Source: a bacterium TMED144 (GTDB taxonomy: Bacteria; Fidelibacterota; Marinisomatia; Marinisomatales; TCS55). From it: a stretch of DNA of 7,824 nucleotides. The stretch lies in the NCBI GenBank assembly GCA_002170005.2, contig NHGT02000011.1:89604-97427 (forward strand), written 5' to 3'. Positions within the stretch are counted from its first letter, which is position 1, and each line of letters opens with the position of its first letter. The notes beneath the pieces are model-generated. The model did no database searches, was not told the DNA's origin, and worked only from the letters and a program-made list of their open reading frames with translations. Positions 1 to 6,343 of the stretch are shown in pieces. The position numbers and the translations under genes were made by a program.

Positions 1-614
1 ATTTCAGCAATCTTAGCTTCGATCTCAGATTGCTGCTCATCAGTTAAAAGGTTTTTAATCTCAGCATTCAATGCTGCGTCCAAAGCTTGTAATTGGGATT
101 TAGCAGCGGCATCATCAATATCGCCATTTTTGTACTGCTCCATTACACTGCGCATCTGTAGACCATAGCTATCCATAATATTTTTTAATGAATCCAATTG
201 TGCCTCATCAAGAACTGATACAATTAATCTGATTTGTATATCACCATCCTTCTCATGATGTCCTTTACCTTCTTTTGATTCATTTCCCCTTCCATAGAGG
301 TACGGGACGGAATTGCTGTTTACCCATTGAAATATTTTTGATTTTTCCTCATCTGAAAGATCAGATTGCATGTCCGACGCTAGATTCCATAAAAAACCAG
401 GTTCTTTATGTTTGCCCTTTTTCCCATGTTTGTCCATGGATTTAGTAATTGCATCCATACTGGTTCTACTTAAACCAATATCAGCATTAATACCCTCAGA
501 TAAAGCTTGCAAATCTTCATCGAGAGTGATCGATTCGTTATTCATAAGGTCCTCACAGCCGAAAAACAAAAATAGACCAGCAAATAACGAGATAAATAAT
601 TTTGACGTTTTCAT
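1..614 (-). CDS. LTXXQ-motif (Spy/CpxP-like) lipoprotein, C-terminus beyond window
   Basis: The frame is open for 204 codons from the ATG at 614-612 to the window edge, so the C-terminus is missing. The protein begins with a lipoprotein signal: Lys2 and Lys5, a hydrophobic run at residues 6-18, then FFGC with the lipid-accepting cysteine at 20. Phe at -3 is a loose lipobox. The mature part is hydrophilic and mostly helical in character. It has three similar helix-start segments: LSDEEK (86-91), LDEAQL (135-140) and LTDEQQ (190-195). The last matches the LTXXQ motif of the Spy/CpxP/ZraP superfamily, periplasmic chaperones or metal-responsive regulators. Two His/Lys/Gly-rich linkers (about 62-71 and 114-125, including His-His at 119-120) could bind metal; that is inference. 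An AGGGG Shine-Dalgarno (626-622) sits 7 nt before the ATG and supports this start. The gene is divergent from the helicase gene. The lipoprotein call is firm; the family call rests on short motifs. Confidence 0.82.
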   Translation of the reverse strand, partial: MKTSKLFISLFAGLFLFFGCEDLMNNESITLDEDLQALSEGINADIGLSRTSMDAITKSMDKHGKKGKHKEPGFLWNLASDMQSDLSDEEKSKIFQWVNSNSVPYLYGRGNESKEGKGHHEKDGDIQIRLIVSVLDEAQLDSLKNIMDSYGLQMRSVMEQYKNGDIDDAAAKSQLQALDAALNAEIKNLLTDEQQSEIEAKIAE

Positions 615-636
615 ATATAAACCCCTAGTATTATGT

Positions 637-664
637 TTGTTATATACTATTAGATGCAGATAAT
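637..664 (+). promoter_or_regulatory. Possible sigma70-like promoter of the helicase-nuclease gene
   Basis: TTGTTA (637-642, four of six matches) and GATAAT (659-664, five of six) are separated by 16 nt. They would start transcription near 671 and give a leader of about 150 nt before the ATG at 823. The boxes overlap the candidate promoter of the divergent lipoprotein gene, so the two might compete for polymerase. This is a pattern match only. Confidence 0.28.
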
Positions 665-671
665 TGTTCAA
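644..671 (-). promoter_or_regulatory. Possible sigma70-like promoter of the lipoprotein gene
   Basis: On the minus strand TTGAAC (671-666) and TAGTAT (649-644) are separated by 16 nt. Each matches four of six bases of the TTGACA/TATAAT consensus. Transcription would start near 637, giving a leader of about 20 nt that contains the AGGGG ribosome-binding site. Such matches arise easily in AT-rich DNA, and the preferred promoter consensus of this organism is unknown. Confidence 0.3.
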
Positions 672-675
672 AGTT

Positions 676-772
676 AAAAAAAAAAAATTAATTTTAATAG
701 CTCTTGTCGATTTTTTTAGTCAAACAAAAGCTTTTAAGAATTCTTTAAAAAATATGTATTAATTTTTTTTTT
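676..772. repeat. Homopolymeric A/T tracts in the divergent spacer
   Basis: The spacer between the two divergent genes contains an uninterrupted run of 12 A (676-687), a run of 7 T (711-717) and a run of 10 T (763-772) in otherwise very AT-rich DNA. Such tracts favour intrinsically bent or nucleoid-protein-bound DNA and can slip during replication. No stem-loop with a T tract, no small open frame with a ribosome-binding site and no RNA gene were recognised here. Confidence 0.6.
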
Positions 773-822
773 AAACCAATATTATTTTAAATATCACATG
801 GGTTCATTATAATTACAAATTT

Positions 823-3813
823 ATGATATACAAATTCAAAGACTTTGTTGCTAATAAGAACCAGCAAGAAGCTATTATGCACCCACTTGCCCCATTAATG
901 ATTTTAGCGAGTGCTGGGACAGGTAAAACTGCTACTATCATTCATAGGTTAGTTCATATGGTAACACAAAAAAATATTGACCCATCTTCTATTTTAACTA
1001 TTACCTATACTGAAAAAGCAGCTCAAGAACTTAAAGATCGCATCAAGAAGTTGATTGATATTGATAACAATTCAATGAACGTAACAACTTTTCATGGACT
1101 TTGCTTAAAGATTGTTAGAGAATTTGGACAAAAAGAAAATGATTATGCGTTAATAAAAAATGAAGAATTGGCTTATAAGATATTGGAAAAATTTGATGAT
1201 CTTGGCCCATTCAAATCGCGCGAATTTAAAAAAAATCCACTTCAAGCAATTACTCAATCATTTTTACCTTTCTTCGATCGTTTGCATGATGAACTTTTAA
1301 CCCTTGATGGAGTTCCAAGCAGAAAATTAATCTACGATGAGGAAGAAATGAATTATCAATTGGAGGACTTGATAAGATTCTACCCTATTGTACAGGATAT
1401 GAAAAAGTCTGCTAACCGATTGGATTATGGTGACATGATCTTATCCGCGCATCGGCTGCTATCATCAAATGACATTATTCTCAGTAAAGTTCAAAACAAA
1501 TATCAGCACCTTATTATTGATGAATTTCAAGATAACAATCATTCGTTGAACGCCATATCTGCTTTAATAGCCAAAAAAACAAACTCAATAACTGTGGTTG
1601 GCGATGAAGATCAAGTCATCTACAGTTTTAGAGGGGCAAGCGTATACAACATACAGTATTTTCGTTCAAGCTATGGCGATCACAAGGACTTTAAAGAAAT
1701 TGCCTTAAATAAAAATTATAGATCAAATCAACAAATCCTCGATCTTGCTAATGTGTCCATATCCAATAATTCCGAACGAACAGAGAAGAAATTGTATTCT
1801 GATTTGAGCTCACCAGCGAAAAGACCAATATTAGCGATTGGAGATAAGTCTCAACAAAATCAATACATTGTTGATGAGATAAAAAGATTGGTCGCAGATG
1901 GTTATCATTACCATCAAATAGCTATCTTGTGCAGAACGCACAATCAAAGCATAGAGGTTGAAAACCATTTGAAAATGTGGGGCATCCCTATCGAAATGAA
2001 AATTCCTTATTTTTTTGAAATGAACATAATAAGAGAGCTTGTTTCATGGTGCTTGGTTGCAGGTGGAGGATCGAATCAAGATATTGCATTTTTCAAACTT
2101 CTCGAACAATATGCAGGGTTAAATATCGCTTCAAATTTTTTTAATGAATTTAGCAAAAAAGATAGTTCTTCAAGGCTAGAAATAGCGCTTAACACAGATG
2201 ATTTGGGATCCAAAAAATTCAAGTCACTGTGTGACTCAATTAGATTCCTGCAAAACTATAACTATCCTAAAAATTTTAAATACCCAAGGAGCGCCGAGGA
2301 AACCTTTAACAAGATCTTAGAAAAGACAGGAATACTATACTCTTACAATAAGCGATACAGTTTAGATGATAAAGTTGCATTACTCAATGCAGCACAATTT
2401 AACAAAATGATTCAAGACTATGTATATAGCAATTCCAAAAAAAATTCATTAAAACACTTCAATAGCTATATTGATTCTTTAATGACCATCAGTAAAGATC
2501 GTGCCAAATATCCCGAACAATTAAATAAATCATTTGGAGTCACAATAGACACCATTCATGGGTCAAAGGGAAAGGAATATCCTATTGTATTCATTCCATA
2601 CAATCGCTCGGGCAGCTTTCCATTGAACTTTACATCAAAAAAAATGTTAAATAGACCTCCTCAAGAATGGATGCACTATTTATCAAATACTAATTTAAAT
2701 GAAAAAGAATTCCATCTTGAAGAAGAGCGCAGACTGTTTTACGTTGCTATTACTCGATCAAAGAAAAAATTATATTTACTGTCACCACCTAAAGCGATGT
2801 CAAGGATGATAAAGGAGCTTCCTGAACACTTAATGGAGAGAATTGAAATGAAAGAAAATAGTAACCAAAAAGAGTTTCCATTTAGCGATCTTCATGTAGA
2901 ATATCATCAAATTCTGCAAAAATCTGTTTCTTCAAATGATTTTTCAATAGCCAGGGCTGCCCTAAATTCGATTGAACGGTTGAATAATATTGTTAAGGGC
3001 CTATCTGTAGAATGGGGAGATAACCAATGGGAAATAGATTTAAAGAAAAAATTAAGCAATACTCAAAAGCCTGAAACTAAATTAGATCAAATAAATCTAT
3101 CAGCCAGCGCCATAGACCAATACGAACAGTGTCCTTTAAAATATCGCTTTAGCTCTATAGATCGTATACCACAATCCAGTGGAAAGCCTGCTTTGACTTT
3201 TGGTAACATTATGCACCGCGTTTTACAGCGATTTCACTCGCCAGACGAAGATTATTTGGAAAAAGATCTCCTGCGACTTTTAGATGAAGAGTGGGACAGT
3301 AGCGGATTTTTTTACAAAGAGCAGGAAAATGAATTCAAGATTCAAGGAGAGGAGATTCTTTCAAGATATTTTGTTCAAAATGCTGACAACAACGATTCAA
3401 TCATTGCTAGAGAAGAAAAATTTAGCTTTATGATTGACAACATTACTATAAATGGAGTTATAGATAGAATAGATAATACGATTGAGGGTCATCATGTCAT
3501 TGACTATAAAACTAATAATACTCCATCGTCAGCAAAAAGTAGTATGCAGCTTGCAATTTATTCAATGTTTTTAAATTCATCTAAAGAAATGAATCAAAAT
3601 GGTCAGCCGGTTCAGGCTTCTTTATATTTTTTAAGACTTACGAAAGATCCAATGAAATCACATATATTTTCAAAAGAGGAACTTGAAATAAAGAAAAGCT
3701 CTATAATCGAAGTAGCAAATAATATAATGAATCAAAAATTTGAACCAAAAAAGGGTAAACATTGCGATTGGTGTGATTACAAAAATTATATCTGCCCTAA
3801 ATGGCAAAAATAA
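823..3813 (+). CDS. UvrD/Rep-type DNA helicase fused to a PD-(D/E)XK Fe-S nuclease
   Basis: This 996-residue cytoplasmic enzyme is predicted to unwind and resect DNA ends, as in AddAB, RecBCD and AdnAB recombination machines. Helicase motifs are complete: Q-motif region NQQEAI (13-18), Walker A ASAGTGKT (29-36), Ia ITYTEKAAQEL (60-70), TFHGLC (89-94), Walker B IIDEFQD (231-237), III GDEDQVIYSFRGA (260-272), IV NKNYRS (296-301), V TIHGSKGKEY (577-586) and VI EEERRLFYVAITR (633-645). After a linker, a RecB/AddB-like nuclease domain occupies about 745-992: QCPLKY with Cys770, His798, Asp881 in GVIDRID, Asp894 and Lys896 in IDYKT, Gln909 and Tyr913 in QLAIY. Cys981, Cys984 and Cys991 would close an Fe-S cluster with Cys770. 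Both halves therefore look active. The ATG has no clear Shine-Dalgarno, but no in-frame alternative lies nearby upstream and the Q motif falls at the expected distance. No AddB, RecC or AdnA partner lies alongside. AdnB-like is the nearest architecture I know; the exact subfamily is unresolved. Confidence 0.93.
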   Translation: MIYKFKDFVANKNQQEAIMHPLAPLMILASAGTGKTATIIHRLVHMVTQKNIDPSSILTITYTEKAAQELKDRIKKLIDIDNNSMNVTTFHGLCLKIVREFGQKENDYALIKNEELAYKILEKFDDLGPFKSREFKKNPLQAITQSFLPFFDRLHDELLTLDGVPSRKLIYDEEEMNYQLEDLIRFYPIVQDMKKSANRLDYGDMILSAHRLLSSNDIILSKVQNKYQHLIIDEFQDNNHSLNAISALIAKKTNSITVVGDEDQVIYSFRGASVYNIQYFRSSYGDHKDFKEIALNKNYRSNQQILDLANVSISNNSERTEKKLYSDLSSPAKRPILAIGDKSQQNQYIVDEIKRLVADGYHYHQIAILCRTHNQSIEVENHLKMWGIPIEMKIPYFFEMNIIRELVSWCLVAGGGSNQDIAFFKLLEQYAGLNIASNFFNEFSKKDSSSRLEIALNTDDLGSKKFKSLCDSIRFLQNYNYPKNFKYPRSAEETFNKILEKTGILYSYNKRYSLDDKVALLNAAQFNKMIQDYVYSNSKKNSLKHFNSYIDSLMTISKDRAKYPEQLNKSFGVTIDTIHGSKGKEYPIVFIPYNRSGSFPLNFTSKKMLNRPPQEWMHYLSNTNLNEKEFHLEEERRLFYVAITRSKKKLYLLSPPKAMSRMIKELPEHLMERIEMKENSNQKEFPFSDLHVEYHQILQKSVSSNDFSIARAALNSIERLNNIVKGLSVEWGDNQWEIDLKKKLSNTQKPETKLDQINLSASAIDQYEQCPLKYRFSSIDRIPQSSGKPALTFGNIMHRVLQRFHSPDEDYLEKDLLRLLDEEWDSSGFFYKEQENEFKIQGEEILSRYFVQNADNNDSIIAREEKFSFMIDNITINGVIDRIDNTIEGHHVIDYKTNNTPSSAKSSMQLAIYSMFLNSSKEMNQNGQPVQASLYFLRLTKDPMKSHIFSKEELEIKKSSIIEVANNIMNQKFEPKKGKHCDWCDYKNYICPKWQK

Positions 3814-3830
3814 AACTGTTATTTTTTGCT

Positions 3831-3850
3831 GTTTCAATGGTGATTGAAAC
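3831..3850. repeat. Perfect 8-bp inverted repeat with 4-nt spacer
   Basis: GTTTCAAT (3831-3838) and ATTGAAAC (3843-3850) are exact reverse complements around GGTG. The element lies 17 bp after the helicase stop and about 40 bp before the protease start. As RNA it forms a short hairpin, but no T tract follows it on either strand, so it is a poor intrinsic terminator. As DNA it could be an operator for the downstream gene. The presence of the repeat is certain; its function is open. Confidence 0.7.
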
Positions 3851-3877
3851 CTAAATTATACTATCTTCATAACTTTG

Positions 3878-3884
3878 AAGGAGG
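3878..3884 (+). promoter_or_regulatory. Strong Shine-Dalgarno that sets the protease start at a GTG
   Basis: AAGGAGG lies 5 nt before the GTG at 3890-3892. It is 14 nt from the next in-frame ATG (3899), which is too far, and it lies inside the reading frame if the TTG at 3875 were used. The GTG is therefore the best start, and it puts Lys-Lys directly before the signal-peptide core. Confidence 0.85.
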
Positions 3885-3889
3885 TTCTT

Positions 3890-6325
3890 GTGAAAAAAAT
3901 GCTAGGCTTAGCGCTTTTGACCAATTTTTTAATTAGCGCAAACATAATAGAAAAAACGCAAAAGATGGAAAAGATGCCAGGGTATATCAATATGTATTGG
4001 GATAAAGTAGAAGGTAAGGTTTTTTTAGAGATATCAAAACTTGACGATGAACTGCTTTATGTAAATTCACTAACAGGAGGTTTGGGGTCGAACGATATTG
4101 GATTAGACAGAGGACAGCTAGGCAACAAAGGCAGAGTTGTTTATTTTCACAAAGTTGGTAAAAAAATTTTATTAATTGAATCGAACTATGGCTTTCGAGC
4201 CTCTACAAAGGACCCAATGGAAAAAAGAGCGGTTCAGGATGCATTCGCTCAATCTGCTATTTGGGGATTCAAAGTCATTGCAGAACAAAGAAACAAATAT
4301 TTAGTTGATGCAACTGACTTTATATTAAGAGATTCCCATGGAGTCGTTGATCGATTGAGATCTAGAAAAATGGGTAATTTTAAAATCGATAAATCGCGAT
4401 CAGTTATGTACAAGAACGGTACTATGAATTTCAAAAATAATACAGAATTAGAATCAATGGTTACTTTTACAGGAAGCGGGGCAGGGCAATATGTTCGACA
4501 GGTATCTCCAAATCCCAAAGCAATAACATTAAGAATGCATCATTCTTTCATAAAGCTTCCAGATGATAATTACCAACCAAGAAAACATGATCCTAGATCA
4601 GGCTATTTCCCGATGTCATATCAAGACTATGCAGTCCCACTTGATGATTCCATTCACAAATATTTAATTACAAGGCACCGGCTCAAAAAGAAAAACCCCA
4701 ATGCAGCAACAAGCGATGTAATAAAGCCAATTATTTACTACATCGACCCTGGTGTGCCAGAGCCTGTTAAAACTGCGATGATCGAGAGTGGAATGTGGTG
4801 GAATCAAGCCTTTGAAGCCATCGGCTATAACAAAGCCTTCCAAGTAAAGATTTTACCCAAGGGAGCGCACCCAATGGATGTTCGTTATAATATGATTCAT
4901 TGGGTACACAGAGCAACCAGGGGCTGGTCCTACGGAAGTAGCATTGTTGATCCAAGGACGGGTGAGATTATGAAAGGAAATGTTTCTTTGGGATCATTGA
5001 GGCTAAGACAAGACTATATGATTGCTGAAGGATTGCTATCGCCCTACAATGAGAAAGATAAAATACCTCAGGATATGAAAAAAATAGCCATTATGAGGGT
5101 CAAACAACTTGTAGCTCATGAAATAGGTCACACAATTGGACTTGCACATAATTATATTTCAAGTAGCCAGGGAAGATCATCCGTAATGGATTACCCTCAT
5201 CCAACTTTGTCACTAAATAACAATAAAATAGATTGGAGTGATGCATATGATGACAAAATAGGAGCGTGGGATATCATCAGTATTGCATATGGCTACCAAG
5301 ATTTTCCTGATGGTACAGATATTAACAAAGCATTGGAAGCCATCTTGCAAAAAGGCATGCAAGATGGATATTCTTTTATAACAGACCAAGATGCCAGACC
5401 TCTTGGATCTGCACACCCGCGCGCTCATCTGTGGGATAATGGAAAAGACCCCATTGTTGAGCTAGAGAATCTTTCATCCATAAGAGCTCTAGCTCTCAAG
5501 AACTTTGGCGTTGATAATATTAGGGAAGGTCAACCATTTAGCGACCTAGAGGATGTGCTTGTCCCAATTTACTTTTTACATCGATATCAAATTGAAGGAG
5601 TCGCAAAAATTGTGGGTGGTCTCGAATTTACTTATGCCCTAAAAGGAGACGGGCAAACAGTTACTGAATTCTTAGATCCCAAATTTCAATTAGAGGCCCT
5701 CGATGGTTTGATTTCAACCTTAAGTCCAAACTATTTATCATTAAGAGAAGATTTGTTGAGGATTATTCCTCCCAGAGCATTTGGAAGACCACGAACTAGA
5801 GAGTCATTTATATCAAGAACCGGTGTTACCTTTGATGGTACAAGCTTAGCTGAAACTGCAGCGCACATGACCTGTAGAATGATCTTCCACCCTGAAAGAG
5901 CAAATAGATTAGTAGAATATCATTCTAGAGATAATAATCAGCCAGGGCTAGAAAAAGTATTAGACAGGGTCATTGAAAAAACTATTTCTTCTAAAACAAA
6001 GGATAACCACAGCGGAGAAATCAAACGAGCTGTGGACCACGTAATACTGGATCATTTGATTAGCTTATCAGGTAATAAAGCATCTTCCCCATCCACGCAA
6101 AGTATAGTGCTTGGAAATATTCAATCGTTAAGATTTGAACTCGGTAGAAAAAAAACAAATTCAGAAAAAGACGAATATCATTCAAATTTATTGAAACGTA
6201 AAATTGATATCTATTTGAACGATCCAAAAAATTACCAAGCAATTGAAGTACCAAAAGCTCCTCCCGGCTCTCCCATCGGAATGGAAATTGGTTGTACATT
6301 TGAATACGGTATCCCTATACACTAA
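3890..6325 (+). CDS. Secreted zinc metalloprotease, DUF5117/Met-zincin type
   Basis: Starting at the GTG set by the upstream AAGGAGG, the protein has 811 residues. A Sec signal peptide is clear: Lys2-Lys3, hydrophobic residues 4-16 and likely cleavage after Ala17. The N-terminal third, with the PGYINMYWD segment at about 30-38 and the following SNDIGLDRGQLG stretch, matches the DUF5117-type domain that precedes the catalytic domain in this family. Family signatures follow: YYIDPG around Asp286, DVRYN (330-334) and DPRTGEI (354-360). The metzincin zinc site HEIGHTIGLAH (410-420) has ligands His410, His414 and His420 and catalytic Glu411. The Met-turn is VMDY with Met433, 13 residues later, as expected. 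The enzyme should hydrolyse peptide bonds outside the cytoplasm; its natural substrate is unknown. No lipobox, transmembrane anchor or recognisable type IX sorting domain is seen, so the final location (periplasm, surface or medium) is uncertain. The length fits the family. The next gene starts 18 bp downstream, which implies an operon. Confidence 0.92.
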   Translation: MKKMLGLALLTNFLISANIIEKTQKMEKMPGYINMYWDKVEGKVFLEISKLDDELLYVNSLTGGLGSNDIGLDRGQLGNKGRVVYFHKVGKKILLIESNYGFRASTKDPMEKRAVQDAFAQSAIWGFKVIAEQRNKYLVDATDFILRDSHGVVDRLRSRKMGNFKIDKSRSVMYKNGTMNFKNNTELESMVTFTGSGAGQYVRQVSPNPKAITLRMHHSFIKLPDDNYQPRKHDPRSGYFPMSYQDYAVPLDDSIHKYLITRHRLKKKNPNAATSDVIKPIIYYIDPGVPEPVKTAMIESGMWWNQAFEAIGYNKAFQVKILPKGAHPMDVRYNMIHWVHRATRGWSYGSSIVDPRTGEIMKGNVSLGSLRLRQDYMIAEGLLSPYNEKDKIPQDMKKIAIMRVKQLVAHEIGHTIGLAHNYISSSQGRSSVMDYPHPTLSLNNNKIDWSDAYDDKIGAWDIISIAYGYQDFPDGTDINKALEAILQKGMQDGYSFITDQDARPLGSAHPRAHLWDNGKDPIVELENLSSIRALALKNFGVDNIREGQPFSDLEDVLVPIYFLHRYQIEGVAKIVGGLEFTYALKGDGQTVTEFLDPKFQLEALDGLISTLSPNYLSLREDLLRIIPPRAFGRPRTRESFISRTGVTFDGTSLAETAAHMTCRMIFHPERANRLVEYHSRDNNQPGLEKVLDRVIEKTISSKTKDNHSGEIKRAVDHVILDHLISLSGNKASSPSTQSIVLGNIQSLRFELGRKKTNSEKDEYHSNLLKRKIDIYLNDPKNYQAIEVPKAPPGSPIGMEIGCTFEYGIPIH

Positions 6326-6343
6326 ATCAACAAGGAAACAAAA

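Noticed and set aside
370..663. 97-codon plus-strand open frame
   Set aside because: It is antisense to the lipoprotein gene, which has a ribosome-binding site, signal peptide and motif, and the frame has no ribosome-binding site or recognisable domain.
669..676. TAACTTTG on the minus strand, another TAnnTTTG match, before the lipoprotein gene
   Set aside because: The expected TTTG about 20 nt further upstream is absent; only A/T tract is found there. It remains possible but unsupported.
3831..3850. CRISPR repeat: the ends GTTTCAAT and ATTGAAAC resemble termini of some CRISPR repeats
   Set aside because: Only one copy is present, no spacer periodicity exists nearby and no cas gene is in the window. 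The resemblance is most likely coincidence of a short palindrome.
3870..3877. TAACTTTG, a match to the Bacteroidota TAnnTTTG -7 promoter box, before the protease gene
   Set aside because: It abuts the Shine-Dalgarno, so transcription would start inside or after it, and no TTTG lies at the required upstream spacing.
3875..3889. Upstream TTG start for the protease, adding five residues
   Set aside because: It would place the AAGGAGG ribosome-binding site inside the coding region and put a glutamate-containing segment before the signal peptide. The GTG at 3890 is correctly spaced.
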